A stretch of DNA of 64,000 bases from UM-FILTER-40-17 sp032251335 (GCA_032251335.1 JAVVDW010000017.1:1-64000); one strand, 5' to 3'. Positions 16,194-24,853 are shown, counted from the first letter of the stretch. Numbers and translations are program-made. The notes: generated from the letters alone by a model not told the origin.

Positions 16194-18062
16194 ATGGAAG
16201 ATAAAAAATTTGATACCAACTCTATTATAGGTTTTGTAATGATTGGTGTCATATTTATATGGATGCTATACAACAACCAACCTACTGAGGAAGAATTGTT
16301 ACAGCAACAACAAGAGCAGGTTGACAACCCGCCACAGATACCACAACAACAAACACAAAAACCCGTATCAACAGAACAAGTATTGGATTCTGTCGGTTTG
16401 GCAGCCCAAGCCTCCAAGTTGGGGAGCTTTGCCTATTCGGCAACACTCGCCAAAGCAACAGACTTTACCACACTTGAAAATGATGTGATGTCATTGAAAG
16501 TGAGTAACAAAGGTGGTTTTGTGATAGAATCCAAACTCAAAGACTTCCATACCTACAATCAAAAACCGGTCTATCTTATCAAAGATGGCAATGCAGATTT
16601 CAACCTCTCACTGCAGACTACCGATAACCGCACCTTGCAAACCCGTGACTTGGTTTTTCAACCTACTCTGACAACGCAAAACGGGAATCAGATTTTGTCT
16701 ATGAGGTTAAAAGTTTCCGAAAATCAATTTTTGGAATACAGATATGCACTGCGTCCGGGCGATCATATGTTAGATTTTTCCATTCGATCTCAAGGATTGG
16801 AAAATGTACTGAATTCCGCAACACAACCGCTGATGCTTTGGCAAATGAAAACCTACAGATATGCCAAAAGTGTTTCTTATGAAAATCGCTATTCGGAACT
16901 TTTGTTCGAATATGAAGGCGGCAAAGATGATTGGTTGAATGCGCAAAGCGAATCTACAGATGATACGGCTAAAGACGTAACTTGGGTCGCCTATAAACAG
17001 CATTTTTTCACAAATATTTTACTGACAGATACGCCATTTGAAAACGCCAATTTTCGTTCAGAAAACTTGGTAAAAGACGAAGTGGTGGATACCCTTTTCA
17101 CCAAAAGATACACCACTACTGCGCCACTTAAGCTGACCGCCGGAAACCTAAGCTATAATATGAATTGGTATTTTGGCCCGTCTGACTATAAAATTTTAAA
17201 TACCTACGACCGAAACTTAGACGAAGTAATTCCTTTGGGTTGGGGTCTTTTCGGCTGGATAAATCGCTATCTTTTCATTCCCTTCTTCACCTTCCTCAGC
17301 AACTGGTTGCCACACGGCATCGCCATTATCATTATGACGATAGTCGTTCGCATCTTGATGTCGCCGGTTACTTACAAGTCTTATCTGTCTCAGGCCAAGA
17401 TGAAAGTCATCCGTCCGGAGATTACCGAAATCAATGAGAAATTTAAGAAAGATGCCATGAAAAGGCAGCAAGAAACCATGAAGCTGTATTCCAAAGCGGG
17501 TGTCAATCCTATGGCAGGTTGTATTCCGGCAGTGATGCAAATTCCGATTTTCTATGCCTTATTTATGTTTTTCCCCTCCACCATAGAATTGCGTCAGAAA
17601 CCCTTTCTGTGGGCAGACGATTTGTCTTCCTACGACACCATTTTTAAGTTGCCTTTTCACATTCCTTTCTATGGAGACCACGTGAGTTTGTTCCCTATTT
17701 TGGCTTCGGTTGCGATATTTTTCTACATGCAAATGACAACCGGACAACAAATGATGTCGCAACCCACACAAGAAGGCATGCCGGACATGGGTAAAATCAT
17801 GAAAATCATGATGTATTTATCACCCATCATGATGCTGTTTTTCTTCAACAACTACGCTAGTGGTCTGAGTTTGTATTACTTTGTTTCCAACCTCATTACC
17901 ATCTTGATTATGTTGGTGATTAAGTATCGTATTATAGACGAAGCGAAAATCCATGCGAAGATTCAAGAAAACAAACTAAAACCCCGAAAAGTGGGCAAGT
18001 TCCAGCAGAAGATGCAGCAAATGATGGAAGAAGCCGAAAAACAAAAAAAGAACAAACGCTAA
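16194..18062 (+). CDS. yidC: Membrane protein insertase YidC
   Basis: 622 residues. An N-terminal membrane segment (residues ~9-24) is followed by a Gln-rich linker and a large periplasmic beta domain (~75-350) typical of Gram-negative YidC. The conserved insertase core is WLPHGIAIIIMTIVVRILMS, SKAGVNPMAGCIPAVMQIPI and FFNNYASGLSLYYFVSNL. The C-terminus is Lys-rich, as expected for ribosome contact. It inserts and folds inner-membrane proteins with or without SecYEG. It ends directly against the convergent rhodanese gene with no room for a terminator. Confidence 0.97.
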   Translation: MEDKKFDTNSIIGFVMIGVIFIWMLYNNQPTEEELLQQQQEQVDNPPQIPQQQTQKPVSTEQVLDSVGLAAQASKLGSFAYSATLAKATDFTTLENDVMSLKVSNKGGFVIESKLKDFHTYNQKPVYLIKDGNADFNLSLQTTDNRTLQTRDLVFQPTLTTQNGNQILSMRLKVSENQFLEYRYALRPGDHMLDFSIRSQGLENVLNSATQPLMLWQMKTYRYAKSVSYENRYSELLFEYEGGKDDWLNAQSESTDDTAKDVTWVAYKQHFFTNILLTDTPFENANFRSENLVKDEVVDTLFTKRYTTTAPLKLTAGNLSYNMNWYFGPSDYKILNTYDRNLDEVIPLGWGLFGWINRYLFIPFFTFLSNWLPHGIAIIIMTIVVRILMSPVTYKSYLSQAKMKVIRPEITEINEKFKKDAMKRQQETMKLYSKAGVNPMAGCIPAVMQIPIFYALFMFFPSTIELRQKPFLWADDLSSYDTIFKLPFHIPFYGDHVSLFPILASVAIFFYMQMTTGQQMMSQPTQEGMPDMGKIMKIMMYLSPIMMLFFFNNYASGLSLYYFVSNLITILIMLVIKYRIIDEAKIHAKIQENKLKPRKVGKFQQKMQQMMEEAEKQKKNKR

Positions 18063-18410
18063 TTAGAAATTTCTTTTCCAAGCGAGATATCCGCCCGAAA
18101 GCTCAAAAATTTCTTTAAATCCCAAATCGGCCATGAGCCGTGCGGCTTTTTTACTCCTCATCCCGGATTGGCAATAGACAAAAACCGTTTGGTCTTTTGA
18201 AAATTTTGCCAGCTGTTCGGCAAAGTTTGCGTCAAAAAAATTGATGTTTTTAGCCTTTGAAATATGGCCTTGCAAAAACTCGTTTGGCGTGCGTACGTCA
18301 ATGAGTTGGCCGTTTTTCCGTTTGATGTTTTCCGAAAATTCAAAAGCGTCTAATGAGACAAAGCCATGCGAATGTTTTTTAGGCCGAAAAAAGGATAAGA
18401 TACTAGACAT
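18063..18410 (-). CDS. Rhodanese-like domain protein
   Basis: 115 residues from ATG 18410 (the longer reading to 18446 has no supporting homology). A single rhodanese domain: LIDVRTPNEFLQGHISKAKN is the conserved substrate-side segment and VFVYCQSGMRSKKAARLM holds the active-site Cys in its loop; LGFKEIFELSGGYLAWK is the typical C-terminal end. Such proteins move sulfane sulfur between thiols. No partner is visible nearby. Its stop codon abuts the yidC stop. Confidence 0.9.
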   Translation of the reverse strand: MSSILSFFRPKKHSHGFVSLDAFEFSENIKRKNGQLIDVRTPNEFLQGHISKAKNINFFDANFAEQLAKFSKDQTVFVYCQSGMRSKKAARLMADLGFKEIFELSGGYLAWKRNF

Positions 18411-18604
18411 ATTGTGATGTTTTGATGCAAAATTACACGATGCCAACCCAACCGAAAGTTACAAAAGTTACATCCGGACGGAGTCTCTTTTTGGCTGCGT
18501 TTGCTCGAAACCATTCGATGCATGTGTTTTCATATCAGACGTATTCAAAAACCATTTGTTTTTCTCATTGAAATACTGTTATTTAGGCTTGTATTTCATC
18601 ACTT

Positions 18605-19120
18605 ATGAACAACCACATCCACGACGGCACCAACTTGCGCATTCGTTTTGAAAAAACGTTGGCAGCACCACCCGATTACTTTCTTGAAAAATTTAAAAAA
18701 GCCAAAGCAGCATCATCGCCTCAATACAAAATTAAAATGCTCGACAGGCATGTGTGGTTGAGCATGGGTGCTTCCGAAAAGAAATACTATTCGCCTACTT
18801 TGCATTTAGAATTTGAACCTTTAGACGACGGTTCAAAGACCCTTTTAAGAGGACTTTTTGGTCCGGAGGCCGGCTTGTGGACTTTGTTTATGTTTCTGCA
18901 CTTTGTGGTGGCCGGTATTTTTATCATGTTTTTGACTTTTGCTTATTCAAATTGGGTGATGCATCAGTCCTACGTATTGGATATCATCGTGATGGTTTTG
19001 ATGTTGGTGGCGTGGTTTGCACTCTATTTTTTTGCCCGCCTCAATCGAAAAAACGGCATGCCGCAGGCGGTTATGCTTTACCGACTGATGGAAGCGGTTT
19101 TGGATGAAAAGCACAATTAA
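18605..19120 (+). CDS. Two-TM membrane protein of unknown function
   Basis: 171 residues. A soluble N-terminal part of about 95 residues, with YYSPTLHLEFEPLDDGSKTL, reads like a small beta-rich domain. Two adjacent membrane segments follow (residues ~96-118, LFMFLHFVVAGIFIMFLTFA, and ~125-145), then a short basic-acidic tail. I do not recognise a characterised family; similar flavobacterial proteins are usually called hypothetical. It is monocistronic. Confidence 0.7.
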   Translation: MNNHIHDGTNLRIRFEKTLAAPPDYFLEKFKKAKAASSPQYKIKMLDRHVWLSMGASEKKYYSPTLHLEFEPLDDGSKTLLRGLFGPEAGLWTLFMFLHFVVAGIFIMFLTFAYSNWVMHQSYVLDIIVMVLMLVAWFALYFFARLNRKNGMPQAVMLYRLMEAVLDEKHN

Positions 19121-19199
19121 TGAACTAAATGTGAGTTACTTAAATTCGAACATGCCGCCCTTGTGCATCCGGTTTCATCAAATTCATTAGTGTTTTTGT

Positions 19200-19229
19200 T
19201 TGAAAATTCGCAATTTTTCTCTATATTTG
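19200..19229 (+). promoter_or_regulatory. Promoter before the structured leader
   Basis: TTG at 19200-19202, a 19-bp spacer and TATATTTG at 19222-19229: a close match to the Bacteroidota promoter form. Transcription would begin near 19234, about 140 bp upstream of the gene at 19374. Confidence 0.65.
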
Positions 19230-19234
19230 TATCA

Positions 19235-19372
19235 ATATCAGGAACGCAGCAATGCGTACCAACCGAGCAACAAAGCCACGGTGGTTTAGTATATGGACAG
19301 TTCAGTCAAAAAAATGAATTCCTCACTGTTTCGTTTACTATCCTGATGCATAATTAGATATAAATTTTGCAT
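19235..19372 (+). ncRNA. Structured leader or small RNA candidate
   Basis: Three inverted repeats lie in this 138-bp stretch. ATCAGGA (19237-19243) pairs with TCCTGAT (19341-19347) and would close a ~110-nt domain. ACGCA-GCAA-TGCGT (19244-19257) is a 5-bp hairpin with a GNRA loop, extendable past one mismatch to GG/CC. ATGCATAATT (19346-19355) pairs with AATTTTGCAT (19363-19372) with one mismatch and ends one base before the ATG at 19374. The extended GNRA stem and the closing stem share bases 19241-19243 and exclude one another, so a switch is conceivable. I do not recognise an RNA family. Confidence 0.4.
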
Positions 19373-19373
19373 T

Positions 19374-20093
19374 ATGAAGACTGTTTTTACAAAAAGAGAA
19401 GGTGTTTCCATCAATTCGAGCATTGATTTTGGCAGTACCGAAAACATTTCCCACGAATTTGTATTTCTATTGAAGGTTTTTGAATACCATTGGAAAGTCA
19501 ATATTTCTTACCATTACCGAACGACGGATGATGGCTATATCCAACTGGCCACCCAAGACGAGAAAAAAAAGTATCACATTGTTGCCCAAATTGCGCTCAG
19601 ATTTGAGTGCCCGAAAATCGACAAAATGTTAGTGCTTTTTCACAATTTTTTGGCACAACGTTCTGATGAATATAAACCGATGTTTTTGAGCAGTCCGATT
19701 CTCACCGAAGAAGACTTTTCTAATATTTTGGACGAAGTAAACAATAGGCGCGACGAGAATATACGAATGGCTGAGGCCAAACAAAATCGCTTCATTGATT
19801 ATTTGCAAAAGCAAGGTTTTAAGCCACAAGCCGACGGTTGTTCTGTTCATACTTGGACAGCTTGTTGTCCTAACGGAGAAGGTCACCACAAAATCGCTAT
19901 CTCCACACAAGACGATTCATGGCATTGCCCGCTGTGCGAAAAAAAGGGTAATCAACAGGCTCTAGATAAATGGCTGATGCAGTTGCGCATGCACAACGAT
20001 CAAAAAAAAATATCCAAAATGCTGAAAGAACTCGACAAGCACGGACGCATGGTTTCGCCGGATGTTATTGGATGGTGGATGAATCGGTATTAA
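19374..20093 (+). CDS. Unknown protein with primase-like zinc motif
   Basis: 239 residues, soluble. Residues ~1-120 show no family I know. Near the C-terminus, TACCPNGEGHHKIAISTQDD and SWHCPLCEKKGN form a Cys-x5-His ... Cys-x2-Cys zinc ribbon with a strand order like the CHC2 zinc-binding domain of DnaG primases and phage primase-helicases. No primase catalytic (TOPRIM) domain is present here or next door. A nucleic-acid-binding role is an inference from the zinc ribbon only. The ATG at 19374 follows an AU-rich hairpin. A tRNA gene lies downstream on the other strand. Confidence 0.65.
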   Translation: MKTVFTKREGVSINSSIDFGSTENISHEFVFLLKVFEYHWKVNISYHYRTTDDGYIQLATQDEKKKYHIVAQIALRFECPKIDKMLVLFHNFLAQRSDEYKPMFLSSPILTEEDFSNILDEVNNRRDENIRMAEAKQNRFIDYLQKQGFKPQADGCSVHTWTACCPNGEGHHKIAISTQDDSWHCPLCEKKGNQQALDKWLMQLRMHNDQKKISKMLKELDKHGRMVSPDVIGWWMNRY

Positions 20094-20170
20094 TTGTGCT
20101 AAAAGGAAAAATCAGTAAGATTTTGGTTTTAAAGCGGATATAATCTTAGATTTGTGTTACAAACACAAAA

Positions 20171-20201
20171 TAAAAAAAGGGCTACATTACTGTATGCCCT
20201 T
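20171..20201 (-). terminator. Terminator of the tRNA(CAU) gene
   Basis: On the minus strand AAGGGC and TACA pair with TGTA and GCCCTT (20177-20201) with a one-base bulge, followed by a run of seven T. It lies 11 bp past the tRNA 3' end. It could also stop the plus-strand gene ending at 20093, since TATTTTATTA follows on that side. Confidence 0.75.
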
Positions 20202-20211
20202 ATTTTATTAG

Positions 20212-20285
20212 TGGTCCCACCTGGGCTCGAACCAGGGACCACCTGATTATGAGTCAGGTGCTCTAACCAACTGAGCTATAGGACC
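20212..20285 (-). tRNA. tRNA with CAU anticodon (Ile2 or elongator Met)
   Basis: 74 nt on the minus strand, without encoded CCA. The acceptor pairs GGTCCTA with TGGGACC, the D-arm is GCTCAGTTGGTTAGAGC, the anticodon arm CCTGA-CTCATAA-TCAGG carries CAU, and the T-arm is CCTGG-TTCGAGC-CCAGG, with discriminator A. It is not an initiator, lacking the three G:C pairs below the anticodon loop. Acceptor similarity to E. coli tRNA-Ile2 favours the lysidine-modified Ile tRNA over elongator Met, but sequence alone does not settle it. A TAccTTTG box upstream on the minus strand (around 20330) may be its promoter. Confidence 0.93.
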
Positions 20286-20462
20286 GTTGTGCAATATTTA
20301 TTTGGCGTTTTACCTGAATCAGACTGTACAAAGGTAAAAGACATTCTGCAACAGTTTCCAAATCAATTAATAAAACAAAATAAATACTTTTGAACGTGTG
20401 CAACACGCTGTAAGCGTTTAGCGGTGCGAAATTAATACATATTTTCGGATGGTAAAAATTTT

Positions 20463-20873
20463 TTATCTGTCCTTTTCTATCTCTTCACACAATTCTACCA
20501 AAACGCCTTGGGTGCTTTTAGGATGCAGAAAGACAATGCGCTTGTTGTCGGCACCTTTCTTGGGCGTTTCGCTCACGAAGGAAAATCCTAACGATTTTAA
20601 CCTGTCTATTTCAGCGTTTATGTCATCTACAGCTATGGCAATGTGATGCATGCCCGGTCTGTTTTTGGATAAAAAGGAAGCAATCGCACTTTTTTCGTCT
20701 AAGCTTCCCAAAAGTTCGAGTTTGCTCTCACCGAGTTGGAAAAATTCGGTTCGCACGCTTTCGGATGCTACATCCTCGGTTTTGTAAGATTTTCGGTTGA
20801 GGAGTTTTTCAAAAGTATCAGATGCCAAACCCAAATCCGAAACAGCAATACCGATATGTTCTATTTTATTCAT
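20463..20873 (-). CDS. mce: Methylmalonyl-CoA epimerase
   Basis: 136 residues, a VOC-fold protein with two beta-alpha-beta-beta-beta units. MNKIEHIGIAVSDL gives the first His metal ligand, GMHHIAIAVDDINAEI the second His, and GVLVELCEE the Glu; FLHPKSTQGVLVEL is the typical C-terminal signature. It interconverts the (R) and (S) forms of methylmalonyl-CoA for propionate metabolism, working with methylmalonyl-CoA mutase, whose genes are not in the window. It is transcribed away from rbfA. Confidence 0.92.
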   Translation of the reverse strand: MNKIEHIGIAVSDLGLASDTFEKLLNRKSYKTEDVASESVRTEFFQLGESKLELLGSLDEKSAIASFLSKNRPGMHHIAIAVDDINAEIDRLKSLGFSFVSETPKKGADNKRIVFLHPKSTQGVLVELCEEIEKDR

Positions 20874-20905
20874 GCCGTCAAAATCTTTTTAATGCTTAAA
20901 AATAC

Positions 20906-20913
20906 TACTTTTG
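20906..20913 (+). promoter_or_regulatory. -7 box next to the rbfA start
   Basis: TACTTTTG, only four bases before the ATG at 20918. With the usual spacing, transcription would start at or within a base of the start codon, giving a leaderless message. No TTG is seen at 17-23 bp upstream, so support is partial. Confidence 0.4.
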
Positions 20914-20917
20914 TAGC

Positions 20918-21310
20918 ATGGAAACAAACAGACAGAAAAAAATAGCAACCATCATCCAAGAAGACATGGCAGACATCTTAATGCGCGATCTAAAGGCGCA
21001 AAATTTGCAAGGTGTGGTGCTTTCTGTGACCGATGTACACGTGACGGCCGACTTGTCTGCGGCAAAAATATATGTGAGTGTGTTCCCCAAAGTTCACCAG
21101 AAAGGACTTATTGCCGAAATTGCGGAAGCCACAGTAAAATATAGACACGAACTCGCCCGGCGAACCCGTCATCAACTCAGACGGGTTCCCGAGTTGACTT
21201 TTCAAGCCGACGACTCCGTAGAACGCGCACAAGAAATTGAAAAATCTCTGACCAATCCGGATAATCCCATTTCCAATCCGGACTTATTGGATAAAAGAAA
21301 AAAGATCTAA
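20918..21310 (+). CDS. rbfA: Ribosome-binding factor A
   Basis: 130 residues with the KH-like RbfA fold: RQKKIATIIQEDMADILMRD, VVLSVTDVHVTADLSAAKIY and LRRVPELTFQADDSVERAQE are conserved segments. It binds the 30S subunit during late maturation of 16S rRNA. One base separates its stop from the TTG start of the permease gene, so they form an operon, an arrangement I recall as common in Flavobacteriia. Confidence 0.95.
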   Translation: METNRQKKIATIIQEDMADILMRDLKAQNLQGVVLSVTDVHVTADLSAAKIYVSVFPKVHQKGLIAEIAEATVKYRHELARRTRHQLRRVPELTFQADDSVERAQEIEKSLTNPDNPISNPDLLDKRKKI

Positions 21311-21311
21311 A

Positions 21312-22511
21312 TTGTCTTTTCCGCTCTACATCGCCAAGCGTTACCTCGTTGCTAAAAGCAAACAAAACGCTATTAATATCATTACGCGCATTACCGGATT
21401 GGTGGTCGTTGTTGGTGCTTTTTCGCTTTTTGTTGTCTTGGCAGGCTTTGCCGGGTTAAAAGAATTCAGCCTTTCTTTTATCAACAATTTTGATCCCGAT
21501 CTTAAGGCTTACCCAATTCAAGGCAAAACTTTGACAGTCTCTACGCAACTTGAAGATGATTTGCAAAACACCAAGGGCATTGCTGCTTACAGTTTTGTAG
21601 TAGAGGACAAAACTTTTTTTAAATACCGCGACAAAAGTCACGTAGGTATTCTTAAAGGAGTTGACGCACATTACGGAAGGGTTCACGACATTGATTCCAT
21701 GATGGCCTATGGCAATTGGATAGAACCGGAAAAACCACAGGTTGTGGCCGGATTTGGCGTTGCTAATGTGCTGTCTCTGCCTTTGTTTGATTATGAAAAC
21801 CCACTAGTTGCCATGGCGCCAAAACCCGGAAAAGGTGTCGTCAATCGACCTGATGAAGCATTTGAAGAAATAAACCTCTTTTCTGTCGGCTTGTACAACA
21901 TCACAGAAGAAATCGACAAAAAATACGTTTTTACAGATTGGCGTGTTGCACAAAGTTTATTCAGTATTGATACCAATAAGGTTTCGTATGTCGAGTTCAA
22001 ACTTATGCCGAATATTGATGAAGCTGAAGTGGTAGCTGCGCTTCAAAATGTTTTTTCCGAAGCTGTTCTTATCAAAAATCGCATGCAACTGAACGATGCG
22101 CTTTACAAAATGTTGAACACGGAAAACTTGGCTACCTATTTGATTTTTACCTTAATTATTATCGTGGCGCTCTTCAATGTGGCTGGCGCAACCATTATGA
22201 TGATTTTGGACAAAAAAGCAAATCTTAAAACCCTTTTTAGTCTGGGAGCATCTTTATCGCAAATCCGATATATTTTTTTCTTACAAGGCACGCTGCTTTC
22301 CGTTTCAGGCGCGGTTATCGGTATTTTGTTGGCAACGCTTTTGGTGTTGGTTCAACAAAAATGGGCGCTAGTGATGATTACACCTACCCTAGCGTACCCG
22401 GTCAAACTGGAATGGACAAACTACGTGGTCGTTTTTCTCACTATTGTGATATTGGGTATGTTGGCATCTAAAATTGCCGCCAACCGCATTCGTGAAAAAA
22501 TGTTTTTATGA
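21312..22511 (+). CDS. LolC/E-like ABC transporter permease
   Basis: 399 residues. N-terminal FPLYIAKRYLVAKSKQNAIN leads into TM1 (residues ~25-50), then a large periplasmic MacB-like domain (~50-265) and three C-terminal membrane segments, including NVAGATIMMILDKKANLKTL and LGASLSQIRYIFFLQGTLLS, the FtsX/LolE signature. LolCE proteins pull lipoproteins out of the inner membrane with the ATPase LolD, which is not encoded nearby. The start is TTG at 21312, directly after the rbfA stop and exactly at the conserved N-terminus. Confidence 0.85.
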   Translation: MSFPLYIAKRYLVAKSKQNAINIITRITGLVVVVGAFSLFVVLAGFAGLKEFSLSFINNFDPDLKAYPIQGKTLTVSTQLEDDLQNTKGIAAYSFVVEDKTFFKYRDKSHVGILKGVDAHYGRVHDIDSMMAYGNWIEPEKPQVVAGFGVANVLSLPLFDYENPLVAMAPKPGKGVVNRPDEAFEEINLFSVGLYNITEEIDKKYVFTDWRVAQSLFSIDTNKVSYVEFKLMPNIDEAEVVAALQNVFSEAVLIKNRMQLNDALYKMLNTENLATYLIFTLIIIVALFNVAGATIMMILDKKANLKTLFSLGASLSQIRYIFFLQGTLLSVSGAVIGILLATLLVLVQQKWALVMITPTLAYPVKLEWTNYVVVFLTIVILGMLASKIAANRIREKMFL

Positions 22512-22541
22512 GCCTTTTCAATTCGAGAAAGCAAATGACAA

Positions 22542-24224
22542 TTACTGCATTTTAGCCCAGCTATCGCGCAAACCTACGGTTTTGTTAAATATCAATTTTT
22601 GGGCATCGCTGTCCTTGTCCACGCAGAAATAACCGATGCGTTGAAACTGAAATCGGTCGCCGGGTTTGGCTGTTTGTAAACTCGGTTCTGCATAAGCCTC
22701 TATAAGCTGAAGCGAATCCGGATTTAGAAATTCCAAGAAGTCTTTCCCTTTATGGCCATCGGGCGATTCGTCTAGAAAAAGACGGTCGTAGAGTCGTACT
22801 TCTGTTTTGATGGCGTGTTTTACAGAAACCCAATGCAGGGTTCCTTTCACTTTCCGCAAACTCGCTTCTGTGCCGCTTCCGCTGCGGCTGTCCGGATCAA
22901 AAGTGGCATGAATTTCAAGAATGTTGCCTGCATCGTCCTTCACAAGCTTTTCTCCTTTAATAATGTAGGCATTTTTTAACCGAACTTCTTTGCCTAGAGT
23001 CAAGCGGAAAAATTTTCTGTTGGCCTCTTCCAAAAAATCTTCCCGTTCTATATATAGGGTTTTGGAAAAAGGTACTTTTCGGAAACCGGCCGTTTCATCT
23101 TCCGGATTGTTTTCTGCATCTAGCCATTCCTCGGCATCATCCGGATAATTGGTAATGACTAATTTTACGGGATCCAAGACGGCCATCACTCTGGGAGCTG
23201 ACTTATTGAGGTCTTCTCGTACACAAAATTCCAGCAAAGACATATCTATTACGTTGTCTCTTTTGGCAATACCCACAGTTTCTGCAAATTTCCGAATCGC
23301 TTCGGGTGTGTAACCGCGCCTGCGCATGCCCGATAGGGTAGGCATACGCGGGTCGTCCCAGCCACTCACGTGCTTTTGAGTGACCAACTGCAGCAACTTT
23401 CGCTTGCTCATGATGGTGTAACTCAAGTTTAACCGAGCAAATTCTCGCTGTTTAGGTGGCTGTGGCAAAGCTTCAGCATCATAAACTTGTTCAATAAACC
23501 ACTCGTATAGTTCGCGATGCATCATAAACTCGAGCGTACAGATGGAATGAGATACTTGTTCTATATAGTCGGATTGGCCGTGCGCCCAATCATACATCGG
23601 ATAAATACACCAACTGCTGCCGGTGCGGTGGTGGGGTTTGTTTAGTACGCGATATAAGATAGGGTCGCGCATCAGCATATTGGAGGAAGTCATGTCAATT
23701 TTGGCACGCAACACATGTGTACCATTTGGATATACGCCATTTTTCATGGCTTCAAATAGTGTCAGATTTTCAGAAACAGACCGGTTCCTATATGGACTTT
23801 CTGTTCCGGCTTGAGAGGGTGTTCCCTTTTGTGAAGCAATGTCCGCTGAGGTTTGCGAATCTACGTAGGCTTTGCCTTTTTCAATAAGCATGACTGCCCA
23901 ATCGTACAACTGTTGAAAATAGTCTGAAGCATAACACTCTTTTGCCCAAGAGAAACCAAGCCACTCAATATCTGCCTTGATGGCATCTACGTATTCTTGT
24001 TCTTCCTTGTCGGGGTTTGTGTCGTCAAAACGCAAATTGACGGGTGCTGCGTAGCGAAGCCCTAAGCCAAAATTTAGGCAAATAGATTTTGCGTGTCCGA
24101 TGTGAAGATATCCGTTGGGCTCGGGAGGAAAACGAAAACGGAGCTTGTTTTTGTCTAGGCCGTTTTTGAGGTCTTCTTCAATAATATATTCTAAAAAATT
24201 GAGCGATTTTGTTTCCGTTGACAT
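22542..24224 (-). CDS. glnS: Glutamine-tRNA ligase
   Basis: 560 residues from ATG 24224 (MSTETKSLNFLEYIIEEDL); the longer reading adds ten unsupported residues. Class I synthetase: FPPEPNGYLHIGHAKSICLN contains the HIGH motif and TIMSKRKLLQLV the KMSKS-type motif. The C-terminal part (~340-555) is the two-barrel anticodon-binding domain specific to GlnRS. Presence of GlnRS means Gln-tRNA is charged directly. It converges on the LolE-like permease gene with a 30-bp gap. Confidence 0.97.
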   Translation of the reverse strand: MSTETKSLNFLEYIIEEDLKNGLDKNKLRFRFPPEPNGYLHIGHAKSICLNFGLGLRYAAPVNLRFDDTNPDKEEQEYVDAIKADIEWLGFSWAKECYASDYFQQLYDWAVMLIEKGKAYVDSQTSADIASQKGTPSQAGTESPYRNRSVSENLTLFEAMKNGVYPNGTHVLRAKIDMTSSNMLMRDPILYRVLNKPHHRTGSSWCIYPMYDWAHGQSDYIEQVSHSICTLEFMMHRELYEWFIEQVYDAEALPQPPKQREFARLNLSYTIMSKRKLLQLVTQKHVSGWDDPRMPTLSGMRRRGYTPEAIRKFAETVGIAKRDNVIDMSLLEFCVREDLNKSAPRVMAVLDPVKLVITNYPDDAEEWLDAENNPEDETAGFRKVPFSKTLYIEREDFLEEANRKFFRLTLGKEVRLKNAYIIKGEKLVKDDAGNILEIHATFDPDSRSGSGTEASLRKVKGTLHWVSVKHAIKTEVRLYDRLFLDESPDGHKGKDFLEFLNPDSLQLIEAYAEPSLQTAKPGDRFQFQRIGYFCVDKDSDAQKLIFNKTVGLRDSWAKMQ

Positions 24225-24371
24225 ATGTGTTGTTATAAGCGGCAAATTTATCAAATAATCTGCGGATACGCTAAGTAGCAGGCATGCATTTTTATTTGAT
24301 TTGAAATGATATACTTGAATACGTCAAAATTTTAATAACACCGGGGTTTGATTATCTTTGGCAAAAAAAAT

Positions 24372-24725
24372 ATGGGTGTCATCAGACTTCGAAACATACG
24401 GCTTTATGCCTACCACGGCTGTATGGAGGAAGAGGGTAAAATAGGTTCGGAATACCGCGTAGATGTTAAAGTAAACGCAGATTTGAGCCTCGCATCAGAA
24501 ACCGATCGCTTGCAAGATACTGTAGATTATGTAGCGCTTCACCGCATTGTAAAAGAAGAAATGGCTATCCGATCCAAACTATTGGAGACGGTTGCCAAAA
24601 GAATCATAGACCGGGTGCTTTCAGAATTGACCGCAGCGAAAATAGAAGTAGAAATTTCGAAGCTCAATCCGCCTATCGGCGGCGATGTGCTGTCTGTATC
24701 TGTTGCCCTGCAGGGAAGTAAATAA
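24372..24725 (+). CDS. folB: Dihydroneopterin aldolase
   Basis: 117 residues, full length for FolB. GVIRLRNIRLYAYHGCMEEE is the conserved N-terminus, with the Tyr and Glu of the pterin site; LLETVAKRIIDRVLSE and VEISKLNPPIGG contain the conserved Glu and Lys. It converts dihydroneopterin to 6-hydroxymethyl-dihydropterin in folate synthesis. A TATCTTTG box at 24353-24360 lies 11 bp before the ATG, implying a very short leader. An upstream in-frame start at 24348 would precede that box and is rejected. Confidence 0.93.
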   Translation: MGVIRLRNIRLYAYHGCMEEEGKIGSEYRVDVKVNADLSLASETDRLQDTVDYVALHRIVKEEMAIRSKLLETVAKRIIDRVLSELTAAKIEVEISKLNPPIGGDVLSVSVALQGSK

Positions 24726-24782
24726 AAAAAACTTTGCTATATTTTTAGAGATATTTTTTCTAACTTCGCAACCCAAAATAAG

Positions 24783-24853
24783 GGCATCGTGGCCGAGTGG
24801 CTAGGCAGAGGTCTGCAAAACCTTTTACAGCGGTTCGAATCCGCTCGATGCCT
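24783..24853 (+). tRNA. tRNA-Cys (GCA)
   Basis: 71 nt without encoded CCA. Acceptor GGCATCG pairs with CGATGCC, discriminator T (U73) as is characteristic of tRNA-Cys. The anticodon arm GGT-CTGCAAA-ACC has anticodon GCA. The D-arm is GCCGAGTGGCTAGGC and the T-arm GCGG-TTCGAAT-CCGC. The gene stands alone, about 55 bp after folB. Confidence 0.95.

Noticed and set aside
19235..19372. SRP RNA (4.5S) or 6S RNA
   Set aside because: The AGGAACGCAGCAA stretch recalls the SRP apical region, but the GGAA tetraloop and symmetric loop are missing, and the fold does not match 6S closely. Kept only as an unclassified structured leader.
20212..20285. Initiator tRNA-Met
   Set aside because: The anticodon stem lacks the three consecutive G:C pairs and the acceptor has a normal first pair, so it is Ile2 or elongator Met.
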